Numbered from the stretch's first letter, positions 48,959 to 62,731 are shown. The stretch is DNA of 64,000 nucleotides from Leguminivora glycinivorella (GCF_023078275.1 NC_062990.1:12477549-12541548); one strand, 5' to 3'. The notes: generated by a model not told the origin, from the sequence alone. Translations and numbers: made by a program.

Positions 48959-51183
48959 GTATGTTCGCGGTACAAATACATGTGTACACTATTGCGCCTT
49001 ATTCCATAGTGATAAGGCGAAATACGTGTACATATTTTTGGATTTTTATCGCATGCGGGCGCGGCGTTCCGCAACCGGTCGACTTCAACTGTCGCTGCGT
49101 GTTCTTTGTTTGAACCGTCGTTTAGTACGGCTTTCGAAATAACGCTCCGTGTCCGATTGTACCGGCACGTGGTGTATCTTTGCGCTATTATGAAAATGTT
49201 ATCACACCGCCATTTTGTATTATTTTAAATTACGAATCATTTGTTTTCGACGCCACCGAGATGTTCTGGAATTTCGGGATTCATTTGTTTTTCGCGAGTA
49301 TAGATTTTGTTTTCCACGATATGGTTGCGTTGCGGGAGTTTTAAAGTATTTCGTTATAATCTCGACGATAACGTCGCTATATACGTAAGTGGTATAACTA
49401 TGTATTATCGCTGGGCGTCAACTCAACTTGCGTGACTTGCCCGGTGGCGTAGCAATACTTATAACTTATGAAAATACTCGTAAACAAAATTGCAGTAAAT
49501 GACTTGTATGGACATTATGGACAAGTTATTTATATAGTAATGTTCGTACTAGTTTTATATTCATTATGGATATTGGAGAATGATGTTACGTCATCGGTTT
49601 ATACATATAACTAATAAGTACCTACCCCTGTCGTGAGGAAAATGCAGACCTGCTTAGGCACACGTATTAACTTTGGAGTTACTGCGTATTTGCGTATTAA
49701 GGTTAAATTATTGTTTCCACATGAGTACAATCCAGGTCTCTTTAAAGCAAGAGTAAATAGGTATCTCATAGGTAAGCGTGCTCTACCGTAGACCGCATCA
49801 TCACTTACCATCAGGTGTGATCGTGGTCAAACGGTTACCTATTCATACTAAAAAAAAAGTTTAAAGTGGGTTTAAATGAAGTGCTTGCTTCGTAAGTCCA
49901 AAAGTTTTATTTTTGTGACCATTACGTGTAATATACAGATAAATGTAATTAGTTAATGATAATTACATCACGTTTGCTTTTACATAATTAGCATTTTTAA
50001 AATTTGTTTGTAATGGCACTCGTAAATATTCTTGTTTTTTTTACATTTTGAATTCTCTATTTGACACGTCGCATAGACCATTTATGATAAAATGTCGTAA
50101 CTGCCATTATTGAAGGTTATGCGGATTGACACAAATATGATAATTAATTAATTATACACGTAATTACTGATTTAATTACCTATAGATAAAGCAAATAATT
50201 TCTTCAGTGAAACGAATCACTTATAACAATTATAAAATTGACAAATAGGGAAGATTCATAAAATAAAAGACGCATTGAAATACATATTTGAAATTAACGC
50301 AGACATTTCTCATTTTATCTCATACATATACATAGACAGACAGACGCAAACGGACACTTCCGTTTATGATACATACTCGTATCCCGTCCAAAATACATAT
50401 TTTATTTATTTATTTATGACGTATTGCATTCATACATAGCAGGAAAAATAAAGAATATGGTTGCAGGCGTCCATAGGTTAGGGTGACCGCTTTCCATCAG
50501 GCGGACCGTATGCCTGATGTTTGACACCGACGTGGTATAAAAAAAATCTAGTTGATGGTAAATAAATAAAAACCTAAATAAAATATAATACCACTCCACT
50601 TTTATTTTTCAATTTATATAAATACTTTATAACTTTTAGATATTTAACTACATAGGTATTTTTTATGCTACAAAATAGGCGAGACGACTAAAAAAAACTA
50701 ATTAGTCCGTCAATTAGATTATCAAAGAATACTAAACGGAAAATGACGAGACGGTACAGTGAGTTGAAATTTCGTGCGTGACGTCACGCCTAGGTGCAAT
50801 TTTTACTTAGAAGTGACGTCACAAGCCCCCACTCCGGAGTTTTGATGCTCTATATCTTTGTATTTTTTTCATTAATTAAAAAAAGCGAAAAATATGTGTT
50901 CAGTATTTTTTGACGATCTAACTAACGGATTAAACAGAATGCCATTTTTTTTATGTAGTCGTCATCCCTATTGTTTTGTTTATATATTATTGACAAACGA
51001 ATTCAAATTCATCAACTTCTGTGAAAGTAAACCCACTCCGTGTCCCGGATATAATCCGTCAAAACGGGACCCAAAACAATTGTTACACCGTTCATACCGA
51101 TACGCAGGTAATTTTTTTTTACACTACTCTGTTTTTCTTATGAACTTTAAACCTGTTTAATATTGTTATTTATTTATTTTTAA
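48959..51183. other. Probable MADF intron / intergenic
   Basis: No exon found. Retroposon fragments at about 49690-49850 (cttaccatcaggtgtgatcg) and 50450-50545 (ccatcaggcggaccgtatgc). A pair of tgacgtcac boxes at about 50779 and 50814 lies in a short repeat-like patch. Confidence 0.4.
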
Positions 51184-51350
51184 CTAGCTGTTGCCCGCGG
51201 CTTCGCTCGCGTTAGAAAGAGAAAGTAGCCTATGTCACTTTCCATCCCTTCAACTAAGTGGAAGCTTAAAAAAATCACGTCAATTCGTTTTGCCGTGAAA
51301 GACGGACAAACAGACACACACACTTTCCCATTTTATAATATTAGTATGGA
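51184..51350 (-). repeat. Repeat S, copy 2
   Basis: actagctgttgcccgcggct ... cactttcccattttataatatt, reverse of 13227-13452. Confidence 0.82.
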
Positions 51351-52341
51351 TATACATGTTAGATTTTTTAACCTATAAAAACCTAATCTAGTATGGCCCA
51401 AGGTGCCAAAACCATTTTAATTCTATTTTAGGTTTAAAGAATCTTTATTACTCATAAAAATGTTTACAATTCACTTAAATGAATACAATATACAAATTTG
51501 TTATATCATTAAAGTGTAAATTTATAATCGAAACTTAAAACTAAAAGATAGAGAAAATAATTTTCAGGTGAAATACTTAAGATAAACGCAACATTTTAAT
51601 TCGCTTATTTACGCAGAATAAACGTAAATAGAATAGAACTTCTAGAACACATCAAATCATAATCGTGCTGTTCAAAGATTTCAAAGTTATTGTTTTGTTA
51701 ATGTGCCATGCCATAATAAAGTTTTTGTTAGTAAGGCAATACTAGTCTCGTTAACTTGTTACTAACAGGAAGTAACGCACGACCGTGGTTTCTGTCGACT
51801 TAAATTACAATAGATATTATACAGCTATTAAATTTACGTCAAATTATAAGTAACCAATTTTGCGAAATATTTCATCAACACTTGTCTTGTTACTCATCAA
51901 TGCAGTGTAGGAATAAAATAATCTAAACTTTGCTCGAAAAAAAGACAACCGTCAACGTGTCACCAAGAACCACCATCTTAAACCAACTATAACATAAATT
52001 TAAAATACATTGCGCGCTTCATAAATAAATCTCAGCCACCTTCTTTGAACTAGTCATAGTTAACCAGCAATGTATGAATGCACAGAGATGGAACAGCCAA
52101 CTGGATTATCAAGTTGGGTGTGTTGGTCCGCGGTGCGGTGTTCGTGACTCAATAGACGCAAGGGGCCGGCCCGCCCGTCTCTCATATAGAACATATACTA
52201 TCGAAACCTCGTATCTATCTTTATCATTTCATTGTAAAATATACCTTTTGTCTTGTAAATAGAGCGTAATTGTAAATATGTGTTAACGATAGATATATCG
52301 ATGTGAAAGTGAGAAGTTTGTAATATAACACGTAATGTGCT
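51351..52341. other. Unassigned AT-rich sequence
   Basis: No gene or repeat recognised. A GC-richer patch at 52110-52180 (gttggtccgcggtgcggtgt) has an open frame without supporting features. Confidence 0.35.
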
Positions 52342-52482
52342 GTACAGTCGTCGTCAGATACATCTGAACGGACAAAGTGCTCAGAAATATAGAAGCACGG
52401 CTCTGTTTTCAAAGCGTTAGTGCGTGTTTCGATATTTTGAGCACTTTGCCTGCTTAGATATATCAGATGCTGACGGTAAGTT
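52342..52482. mobile_element. MITE (cagtcgtcgtcagataca ends)
   Basis: The left arm cagtcgtcgtcagatacatc...caaagtgctcagaaatat is inverted, with mismatches, in the right arm (atattttgagcactttgcct...tcagatgctgacgg). Recognised as a frequent lepidopteran MITE; borders approximate. Confidence 0.7.
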
Positions 52483-54488
52483 CGTCTCAGCTCTCGACGC
52501 TAATCTATACAATGCTCGTTCTATTCGACCTTTATAGGAGTCTCTGTAAGGAAATACGTTGATGAAAAGTTTTATTTGTACCTCCTTTATTTTAATTAAG
52601 AACATTCAAACTCATTTAGAAGTGGCGTATATTCCAAAATTTCCTAGTGGTAGGTAATCGTTCTATTGTTGGTTATTTCATAATATAAATACGAATATTT
52701 AGTAGGAAAAAATACCAAACACATAACTAGACATAGAAATTGAACCATTTACAAAATTAATATTCTTAGAATAACTTCGACCTAGCATATTTTTAGATAG
52801 GTAGTTTATACTTACTTGTATTATTCACTAGCTTAACAATAAACTGATATAGGTAGCTTTTAAACACCTAAATTACATCTAGTAAACATCTTGGCTGGGC
52901 CGGAATAAAAAAAAAGTTTCTACGTCATTTTTGCGTAGGTATGTACCAGTTACGACATAAACAACATTTATTTCGTACCAAAAGAAACTGTACAACTACA
53001 TTATTATTTAGATTAAGTATATACTTAACAATAATTTGTGATCGTTTTAAATATAAAAGTTTACATAAAAATAAAAACCCTTGATTGTTTTATCTAGTTG
53101 AAATTATTGATGAGCATATCGAAATAATTTCATTTTTGGTACACAATGAACGCAAGATGACGATTCAGTCACAAAATGGCCGACTTGACCGCCAAGTACA
53201 ATGCCACGAAAATTAATAATCATATTAACACGGAATACGTTACTATGCTTATTTGAATAGAGTTTACATTGAAATAATATGTAAAAACTTTAGCATAATT
53301 ACGTGCGGTACAAAATATCGTCCCAAGGAAAAACTGCACAAACGAAAATATTTGCTTTAAAAATATATAATTAGGTATCATTATTTTACTTGAATTATCG
53401 AGTAAAATAATGTTATATAATTGTTTATGTTATAATAAGGAATATAAGACCTATTAATGCTAATACGCTATAGCATCGTTAAAATGGCGTTAAGTGACAA
53501 TTTTAACATAAATTCTCAAAGTTATTTATAAAATCAGAAAATTACATTGCCGTCATTGTACTCTTTTGTAATACCTAAATGTAATAATCAAATTGTCAAA
53601 AAACCATTTTCTAAAAATATAGCAATTAAGTGCCATTACCTATAAATTGTGGGTGTCTTTAGATCTTTAATTTTTTTACGTAAAATCTGCAATACGCTTT
53701 CTGGTGGAATGTCCCATTTTTTTTTCTCAGGCTTACAAGAAAATACTAATGAGACCAGTGATATTAAATTAACCGCTGTATTTTCCTTAAATCAAAATAA
53801 AATATAACCGGTTTTTGTTAATAAGGAAATTTTTACAGTATTTTCTGTCATACTTAGTAGTAATAGGTTTTTACGCTGACCAAAAAAAAAAAACGTTATC
53901 ATTGCCCATCAATTTTTTTTTTCCCAATTAAAAAAAAACTCCACACGAAAAACATAGTTTTATCATTTTATTTGTCTTAATTTATTTAATTACTGCATTT
54001 TATAAATGTATTTACATTTACATCTTTACCCAAAAAAGTTGTTTGCATACCGACTTCTAAGCAGAGTAGGACAAGTTGTTTATTTATGGAATAAAACAGC
54101 CTTGATTGGCTGTAGCGCCCACTTACTTTTTACATTGGCCCTATGCCTACGTACTATATTAATTAGCCAATTAAATATGTAAGAATATTTTTGAGAGACA
54201 GTGCTCAAATTTAATGTGCAGAGTGCTAAAATTATTTAATGCAAAAAACGGGTTGATTCAATTCGAAAATCTCCTTTTCTGCATACCATAATTTATTACA
54301 ATAAATCTTACACAAAATAATATATAATACATTTTGTTTGAATAATATCTAATTTTTTTCGTGTTTATAAATTTACGAGAAAAGTGCACAACATTTGCTT
54401 GGCGTTGTCAGTTGTCACCATAATTCGATTATTTACTTGCAGAATTAATAAAGGACATGACGGGTCACTTTGATTCAGACGATACTAA
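52483..54488. other. Unassigned AT-rich sequence
   Basis: No exon. Scattered single copies of the motif found in the next array occur here (aaaatggcgttaagtg near 53483; caattaagtgccatta near 53624). Confidence 0.4.
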
Positions 54489-54990
54489 GCAAAAACGGCG
54501 TAAGTGTCATATTGCCGCTATAGCACTGAATTCCTTTTGGCAAAAGAGTTGCAACCTGCAATCAAAAATGGCTTAACTGCCATATTGCCGCAACAGTACT
54601 GCATTCTTTTCGATATCAATTACATATATTATTTCGGACGAGACAACCTCACACGCACAGCACACAAAATAGCGTAAGTGCAATATTGCTGTTTATAGTG
54701 TTTATACTTTTGGAGGCGAAAATATTTCGGACAGACGATACAATCTAGCAACATAAATGGCGTAAGTGCCGTAATACCAATTATGATAGAGTATGTATTA
54801 TTCTTTTAGAGACGAATTATTTTGCACGATAACATGCAAACAAAAATGTTTTAAGTGCCACGTAACCGCTGTGACGGTAGATTATTTTGGAGACAAAATG
54901 TTTTGGACGTTACAACCTCGCAACAAAAATGGCGTAAGTGCCATATTGTTGCTGTAACTGTTTATTCTTTTGGAAATGAATTATTTTATA
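54489..54990. repeat. Degenerate tandem array, period about 85 bp
   Basis: Six diverged units start near 54489, 54559, 54660, 54748, 54836 and 54920. Each begins gcaa.aaaatggcgtaagtgccatatt and continues through a variable part to cttttggagacgaattattt. The best conserved part is atggcgtaagtgccat, an imperfect dyad. Non-coding. Confidence 0.75.
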
Positions 54991-55119
54991 TACGCACTTG
55001 TTGACCGTCCGGTGGATTTTACATGCAACGTTGTTGGAGGATAATGAAAGAGACGCGTGATTTCAATTTTAACGGGTTATATGTTCTTGATACGTACATA
55101 ATACGTATACTGTTTATCC

Positions 55120-55315
55120 ATAGATACTAATATTATAAATGGGAAAGTGTGTGTGTCTGTTTGCTTGCTCGTCTCGTCTTTCACGGCATAACGGAGCGAC
55201 GAATTGACGTGATTTTTATGTGGATATAGATGAAGGGATGGAGAGTGACATTATGCTACTTTTTGTCTCTTTCTAACGCGAGCGAAGCCGCGGGCAGAAT
55301 TAAGCTGGTGGTAAT
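55120..55315 (+). repeat. Repeat S, copy 3
   Basis: actaatattataaatgggaa ... tctttctaacgcgagcgaag ccgcgggc; the cleanest of the three copies, including the standard gcgaagccgcgggc end. Confidence 0.85.
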
Positions 55316-55568
55316 ATAAATGAGAATGAGTAAAACCTAAAATCCTCAGATATTCACTCAAATTAATTAAACAGCGTAACACTATGCAGTCGTGACCTGG
55401 TTCTACACAACTCTTCAACAAACCTCAATGTTAGATCTTATTGTCTTCATCTTAAAGTCCATACTTGCACTCCAATGCCGACCTTTGTGCGTTACACTTG
55501 ACTGGACAATAGTATACTTTATTTACTTGCAATAAGATATAAGAATGGTCAGTTAAATGTGTAAATGT

Positions 55569-56235
55569 GTACATTTAATTTGACTGTAGTCAAGGTTTTA
55601 AATATAGATGCGGACAAAGTTCCAAAAATATGTATACACGACTTTATTGTTACACTTTAAGACGATACGATACAGGTCAATTCTCCATACAAACGCTCTC
55701 GACTATTTCCTCCCTGGTTTTTGAAGATAGAGCAATGATTTTTCAACACAGATTATTATTATTTTTATCTGTGTCGGACCGTTTTGATTTTTTTTGCTAT
55801 TTTTATTTTTTATTTTAAAAGACGCTAGAGCCAATCAAAAATTTCTAAAAATGGTATTTTTCAATATGGCTTATTAAAAGGTGTGACACTCAAGATCGGT
55901 AACAATTAGCCAAAAAATCAAAACGGTCCGACACAGATTATTTCATTGTTCAGATTCTCAAATTTCGTTCCGTTTAAATAAGTTTTGAAGGAGGAAACAG
56001 TCGAGAGCGGAACCTCGATTTTAAAGATTTTTTCGCATTATCTTTTAACTGAGTTGTTCTTAATGGACATTTTTTTTTTCGATAAATCTAGTTAATAACA
56101 CTAAATTCCCAAATTGAAAGGGGGAATCCTTTCCATATTATTAGCATTTTCGCTCCTGTAGCGTCTTAAGGTTGTGAATACATATTTTTAGCGCTTTATC
56201 CGCATCTATATTTATTAATAACTTGACTGTACTAA
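55569..56235. mobile_element. Foldback element, near complete
   Basis: Outer ends tgactgtagtcaaggttt...aatatagatgcgga and tccgcatctatatttattaataacttgactgta are inverted. An inner inverted pair (gtcggaccgttttgattttt / aaaaatcaaaacggtccgac) makes a second stem. The left inner segment reappears inverted at 1-205. Non-coding. Confidence 0.72.
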
Positions 56236-57364
56236 CGATGGTTAAAACCAGTATAACACCGAGCCCTGAGTACAAAAATATGGTATGAGTGGAATGACCA
56301 AGATATACTAGGTACTTCTACGGTCGCGTATGAGTATTTAGGTTACTTATCGCTGTGACGTGGTCTGTAATACGTAATCTAAGTATTTCTAGTACTAATG
56401 AGTGCCGTTAACATGCATTTCTAATAAATAAACTTGATTGGCTGATTATTATTTCGTTGCCTGTTTTATTTTTTTATTAAAACGTTTATACTTTTTCTAC
56501 TCAGCATCATGATTCATGTGCTCTTGGATTCCGCAGGAGAAGAAAATTGTCTTCCGTTTTTTTTTTCCACTTATTGTCATAGAACTTGTATGATCGTAAC
56601 TCAAAGAAAAACAAAAAAATGTATGATATGAACATTTTGGGTAATTTTACTAATTTTTGTCTTTTATTAGAATAGAAAAAGTCTGATTAAAAACAGTGAA
56701 ATCGACAACGAAATAAAAATTTGTGCATTTACGTAATGGGGATAAAAATATTTAATTTTTTTATGTAATAAATTATATTTTTATAGCAAATTATTTTTTA
56801 TAAATTTAAACAATAAATATTTACAGGAATTGTGCAATATTAAGTGGTTTGTCAGAAGTAAAATTTAATTCTACATTTACAAAATGGCTGGCGTGGCGTG
56901 GCGTTTAAATAATAAATCACTACACATCGTCACTACTTTGAAAAAAAACTTGTATTTTCTGTCAACGAAAATAAAATTGTAATATATATCACGATATGCC
57001 AGTGTGTAAGAGTTGTAAGACAAATATTAACAAGAATATAAAGTGTTTTCATTGGAAGCTCAACCCAGCGACGGGAGAGCATTTTACCCGGAAAATAGCG
57101 CTCTATCGATTGCTTTTTAACGAGAAACACGTGTATTTTGCTTTGATTATATTATTGAAAAGGTTTTATCCAGTAAAAAATAATATTACAACAAAATGTT
57201 ACCACTCTGGCGTGTGTCGTAGAAGTCGACTGTGGGATATGGGTTCAAATGAACGGCGAAGTACGAATACGGTACGATACAAACCCTCTCTGTTCCATTT
57301 TACTTTATTTATTATAATAACTCGATACAAATTTAAAAACAAAATTAATTAATTTTTTTTATTT
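56236..57364. other. Unassigned, with MITE fragments
   Basis: A fragment of the tatcgtcactact MITE lies at about 56925-56998. Part of a retroposon (gtcgactgtgggatatgggtt) is at about 57227. The 118-codon open frame from 56996 has a CxxC start but no wider match I can name. Confidence 0.35.
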
Positions 57365-57870
57365 ATAGTTAAAACTCGATACAAAATTTAAATTTTGAAA
57401 AACCCCGACATAGAGGACCAATTTTCATCAAACATGACTATTTGGCTAAGAACATACATACATACATACATTCAATCACGCCTGTATCCCATAAAGGGGT
57501 AGGCAGAACACATGAAACTACTAAAGCTTCAGTGCCACTCTTGGCAAATAAGGGGTTGAAAGAAAACGAAACTGTGACATTGCAGTGACAGGTTGCCAGC
57601 CTCTCGCCTACGCCACAATTTAACCCATATCCCACAGTCGCCTTCTACGACACCCACGGGAAGAAAGGGGGTGGTGAAATTCTTAACCCGTCACCACACA
57701 GGCAACACAACACACGACGGGCAAGAACACTCCCGACTAATTCAGCTTCAAACAAAAAAAAAACGAAATCTCAATCGGTTCATCCGTCACAGACGAACAC
57801 ACACACACAAACAGACAGGCACGTCAAACTTATAACACCCCGTCGCGTCGGTTTTGCGTCGGGGGTTAAA
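57365..57870 (-). repeat. Repeat G with a nested retroposon
   Basis: Repeat G in reverse (aaaaccccgacatagaggac at the left; gttttgcgtcgggggttaaa at the right) is split by a block containing acgcctgtatcccataaagg, ttggcaaataaggggttgaa and acccgtcaccacac (about 57470-57718), itself a common lepidopteran repeat. A run of acat repeats sits at the left insertion point. Confidence 0.7.
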
Positions 57871-58889
57871 AACTGAATCAAGGATTATTTATAGGATTTA
57901 CATACTTCATACCTACTAAGAATCGTACCTCGATTTTTTTAGCGCCACCTATTAAATACTATCATAACTACACTGATGATGCCTAAAATTTATTTTTTTC
58001 AAAATGTGTATTATTGTGATATCATGATTTTAAAATAAAAAAATATGTCATTTGTTCTTATAAATCGTAAAAACACAAAACATTTGGGGAAAATATGATT
58101 TTGGCCACTTCCAGGCTGCAAACAGCGCCATCTAGTTTTAAGCCTAAAAGGTCCATGTATTTCAGGGGTACGCTTTTTTGTATGGGCTTTGTCAGTCCAG
58201 TATTAAATCGTTCTTGACTGAATTAAAAAAAACTTAGTTACATAGTAGTTTTTTTGCAGAAGCTGCGCCAATAACTAGGAGGTATTTTACTGATATATAG
58301 CCAATTAGCCAGGCGAAGTTAGGTATATTAAGCGGAGACGACGTTTTACCATCGATTTAAATGCGTTTTACAGACACAGATTACAGACCTTCAAATAAAA
58401 TGTAGGACAATTACGCTCGAACGGTTTTGAATGAACATTGCGCTTTCTGAGAACACAACCACTTTCGAAAGAAAAATAGAAAATATTTGTGTTGTAAATT
58501 ATAAAAAAAATAAACTGAAGAGAATATCGTCTCAATATAATTTGTTTTCAAAGTCTTTTTTGTGTCCATTGTATAAAAATAAGATGGCTAATTGGCTATG
58601 AAGTAAAAGAACAGTAATTTTTACTCTTTAACTCAGGATTTATAAAACAAAAATTTAACGGCGTTATTAACTAGTGTTATATCTCGTAATCCTAATAATA
58701 TCCTTATAAATAAATATAACTTTGTGATAAGAAAAACTCTCCTTACTTTCTAAATTAATGTAAAACGTCGTCAATCGTCATCATGAGGCGTATTATGTGT
58801 AACGCTTTTTTAATTCACATTTGGAACGGCCCAAGGCGCTTAGTCATTCTGCCAGCCAGTGCTTCCCTCCAGAAACCGTCGTCTACATA
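57871..58889. other. Unassigned AT-rich sequence
   Basis: About 58120-58195 resembles part of repeat R (agcgccatctagttttaagc ... ggggtacgc). No gene seen. Confidence 0.35.
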
Positions 58890-58973
58890 TCACTGTTGAA
58901 CGTTCTCTTATCTGTGGCTTTTGGAATATTTTTTTTGACACGTAGTTTCATTATTCATAATATTTATCTTCAC
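58890..58973 (+). repeat. 84-bp block, intact copy of a duplicated site
   Basis: atcactgttgaacgttctct ... cacgtagtttcattattcataatatttatct. A second copy starts at about 59698 and is interrupted after catta by the 3.5-kb element; its remainder is at 63234-63251. This copy is the empty site. Confidence 0.8.
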
Positions 58974-59559
58974 GTGTTCCAACGTGTATTTACCTATTAC
59001 AATCAGCGCCACTCTGCCACGCAGGTTGTCTATCTCATCTCATGCTTTTTGTACGGCATAAAAAATCTGCAAGTAATTCCGACTGGCCATAGACTAACGT
59101 TAAGGAACATATCTAGCTTACTTTTCTGAACTATGACTTAAGATTGACAACTTTTATCGCTTTTCATTTTTATTTTACGTAAAATAATCTTTTCTCAAAC
59201 ATGCAATGAAATATTGTCTTTACGTTCCTTAAAATGGGCTGGGAAGTATCGCTTTTTGGGCGCAACAACTCGAGAGGACTGTAAAGGGATTTCATATTAT
59301 TTTTTAGGCCTAGGCCTGCAAAGTAACTTTTTTTTATAAAATATTGTCCTTTAGAACATTTTTTTTTTATTTCATTGTATGTTTGAAAAAAGCACTATAC
59401 ATGCCTCGGCGTGAAAACGGATTCCCGGCCTCGTATCCCTATCCGGCCTCGCTCGTATATACCCACTTGGCCGGAAATCCTCATTTTCCCGGCCTCTGAT
59501 GTAATGTACTATTTCGTTCGTCTTTGACAATATGTATGTGTCTGTGCCTTGCACTTTAA
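58974..59559. other. Unassigned between duplicated blocks
   Basis: About 59400-59510 has a ggcctcg-rich patch (attcccggcctcgtatccct, ctatccggcctcgctcgtat), a small repeat. No gene. Confidence 0.35.
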
Positions 59560-59682
59560 CACTTTCGCTACCAAGAACCCGACTGTCGGGCACACCGCTC
59601 GTAGAAGCGTAGCCGATTACATGGATTTCCCCGTATGTAGCGAAAATGTCGTAGCGCCGCGTAGAGCCCGGTTTCGAAAGTG
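59560..59682. mobile_element. TTAA-flanked MITE (cactttcg ends)
   Basis: A 123-bp element with inverted ends cactttcg/cgaaagtg between TTAA at 59556-59559 and 59683-59686. The right two-thirds match 6125-6200 in reverse. Consistent with a piggyBac-derived MITE. Confidence 0.75.
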
Positions 59683-60246
59683 TTAAGGAACTAGTTAATC
59701 ACTGTTGAACGTTCTCTTATCTGTGGCTTTTGGAATATTTTTTTTTGACACGTAGTTTCATTACCGTAAAACACCATATCTTCGCCTACGTTTTCTCATA
59801 TATTTTAAGTTTCCTCTTTAACTGAATATTTTTTATGGTGACACTAGTGTCAAAATGATATATAATGTGGCAATACCTGAGCTTAATACAAAAACGATTC
59901 AATTGTATGTATATATATATACCTAAAAAACGAGCCTAAAGTCAGTAGGCAAAGTTTTGGCTTTTTGCCTAACTTTGCCTACCCTAACAATTATGACTGA
60001 ACAGAGGCACATGACATCAGATTTAAGTTCTACCCTCTATATGATTTACATAATTTATATTGAATCGTATGCAGGAGTTATTAAGGTACAAATAAGCACA
60101 AATGTTCATCATAGGCAAAGATAGGAAGGCATCCGGAGAGTTTTCATACAAAACACGCTGGTACTTCAGGGTTGTCAAAAATCATGTTACCTACCCAAAT
60201 GTCTGAAACTAAAGATAATTTTTGGGGTTCATCTAATACATGTATA

Positions 60247-62731
60247 CAAGGTGCTTGCGAGGAACCCGCATAACTTGAACCACGCGTATCTGAGGCAAAA
60301 AGAAAGAAAAAATGTTATGTGAATTTTAAAATTTTTCGCCAAAAAAAAATTTTTAAGTAATATTAATTGAATTTTCGACAGAAAAAATGGCTGATCTAAA
60401 GGTCGAAAATAGATAAATCAAGTTGCACAACTGTATGGGCGAAGCTTCCATGTTATATAATTTTTTTGGCTCCAATTATACCTTCACATCGTTGCCACTC
60501 CTTATCCGTGAGACGTAATCCAACACGTTCGATTTTTCCTGGCTATTGTAGTAACTACATACCTCCCTATATATCAAGATTCATAGTATCACCACCTAAT
60601 AGGTATCTTCTTCTTCTTTGCATCCTGTTACCCTCTGCTGGGGTGTAGGGCTCGAATCATATTTTTTCTCCATTTACTCCGGTCTTGGGCAGTTTGGGTG
60701 ACCTCCTCCCACCCCATGCCTAGCACCCTGAGCTCCTGCTGAACCGAACGACGCCTGGTCGATTTAGGGCGGCATGGTTTGCGCTTTCAGGGTACATTCC
60801 AGGTGAGGGCCATTTTGGATAGGTGGGTATCAGGTTTTCTGAGGATGTGTCCAATCCAATGCCATTTCCGCGTCTGTATTTCTTCTTGTACGGGTGCTTG
60901 TCCAGTTATTCTCCATAAGTGGGCGTTTGTGATCCAGTTAGGCCAAAAGATACACAGGATCTGCCTCAAGCATTTGTTCACAAACACTTGGAGTTTTGAC
61001 ATTAAGTCTTTGCGGACAAACCAGGTCTCACACCCGTACAGGCCTTATACGGCCTTTACATTGGAATTGAAAATCCTCAGTTTAGTTCTTCTAGTCAGGG
61101 TCGAGGAGCTCTACACCTGTTTAAGCTGACCGAAAGCGGCTCGGGTTTTGTTTATTCGAGATTCAATGTCAGCTTCAGTTCCTCCACTCTGGTCAACGAT
61201 ACTGCCCAGGTAGCAAAAGCTGGTCACTTTTTCGATTGGGTTCCCTTTGATTAGCATTGGAGTTGAATCGGTAGTATTTTGGCGCATTTCCTTTGTCTTG
61301 CGGTAGTTAATGCGCAGACCTTCCTTTTCATCCTCTTCTGCTAGTTCTTCTGCCTTGTTCTGGAGTTGCTTACGCGTGGTTGCTATAAGGCAAAGGTCAT
61401 CTGCGAAGTCGATATCTTCTAGGTCCTTTTCAGATGTCCAAGGTAAACCTCTTCGTTCTCTGCTAGTGACCCTGCACATCACGTCGTCGAGCACCATTAA
61501 AAAGAGCAGAGGGGAAAGCAAACAACCTTGTTTGACGCCTGCCGTGACACTTATACTCTCGGTGAGTTTACCCTTGTGAAGCACTCTACACGATGATCCA
61601 TGGTAGAGTGCTTTGATGATGTTGATTAGCTTGTCTGGCACGCCTTTGAGCTTCAGAACCCTCCATATGCTTGCCCATTTTACCCTATCGAAAGCTTTCT
61701 CAAAGTCTACGAATAGGGTAAAAACCTCACACTGCATCTCCTGACATTGTTCTAGGACCATTCGCAAAAGGTTTATCTGGTCCGCACAGGAACGCCCTGG
61801 TCTAAATCCCGCCTGTTCCTCCCTAAGCTTACTGTCAACTACTTTTGCCATCCTCGAGAGTAAGATCTTACACAGCACTTTTGAGCAAATGGGTAACAGA
61901 TTGATACCCCTCCAGTTAGAGCATTGGGATAGGTCTCCTTTTTTGGGTAATTTTACGATGACGCCTTCCTTCCATGATGCTGGTACTTGTTCCTGGTCCC
62001 AAATGCGCGTCAATAGTGGCTCGAGAATGTCACCGGTCAGATGCACATCCGCTTTCAGAACTTTAACCGTGATTCCGTCATTCCCTGGTGCCTTGCCAGA
62101 CTTTAATGTTGCAACTGCTTTGATACCTACCTAATAGGTATATATGTATATAGTGTCACGACACATTAAAATACTGCGTGTATTTACAAATACAAGATAG
62201 AACGATTATAATAAAAAAATGACGACAAAAATATCACATGCCTCAGGTGCCACAACAATGGTTAGCAGGATGGCCGAATCACATCACGTGGTGATTTTGT
62301 TTCGGTGTATCTTGAATGGAATATAATATACTCGTATGTACCTACACAAATAATTAACAGCAATTTTTACTAGACACATACCAATGGTTACAGTCTTACA
62401 TTTAAATAAAATAAAGTTAATCCAATATAATATTTGCAAGTTTTCTTACTGGAAAACTTGACTAGAACATAACTTCCGATTTCTACTGCATTTGTTGCAT
62501 TGAGTGCAAGGTGACAAGAAAAACTTAAAAAAAATTGGTTTTAAAAAAATTAAGAAACTCATTTTAATAGAGTAGACAGTTTTATGAATAAAATTTACTT
62601 TTTATGTAGAAATACGTCCAAAAAAGTAAAAAAAAAAAATTTGGTAAAATATTTTTAAATTCATAATTTTTTCTTTCTTTTGGCTTCAGAAACGCGTAGT
62701 TAAAGTTATGCGGGTTCCTTGGTGCACCTTG
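60247..62731. mobile_element. 2.5-kb TIR element, TA target (middle layer)
   Basis: Ends caaggtgcttgcgaggaacc and ggttccttggtgcaccttg (62713-62731) are inverted. The match continues inward through cccgcataactt and gaaagaaaaaat for about 90 bp. TA at 60245-60246 and 62732-62733. It lies within the 59764-63233 element and is itself split by a retrotransposon fragment. Confidence 0.75.
60607..62128 (-). pseudogene. 5'-truncated RTE-type LINE (inner layer)
   Basis: Flanked by 13-bp duplications ACCTAATAGGTAT (60594-60606, 62129-62141). The - strand encodes SGKAPGNDGITVKVL, WKEGVIVKLPKKGD, NWRGINLL, AGFRPGRSCADQI, a FVDFEKAFDRV block, GVKQGCLLSPLLF and the RT active site FADD, then YLGSIV (main frame 62128-61111). 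Downstream, past stops near 61110 and 61050, comes the conserved tail RKWHWIGHILRKPDTH (about 60860-60885). The tail of the element ends in gaa repeats. The endonuclease half is absent. RTE-group reverse transcriptase, dead. Confidence 0.88.

Noticed and set aside
48639..49074. Two - strand frames over the MADF exon
   Set aside because: Shadows of the + strand MADF coding exon.
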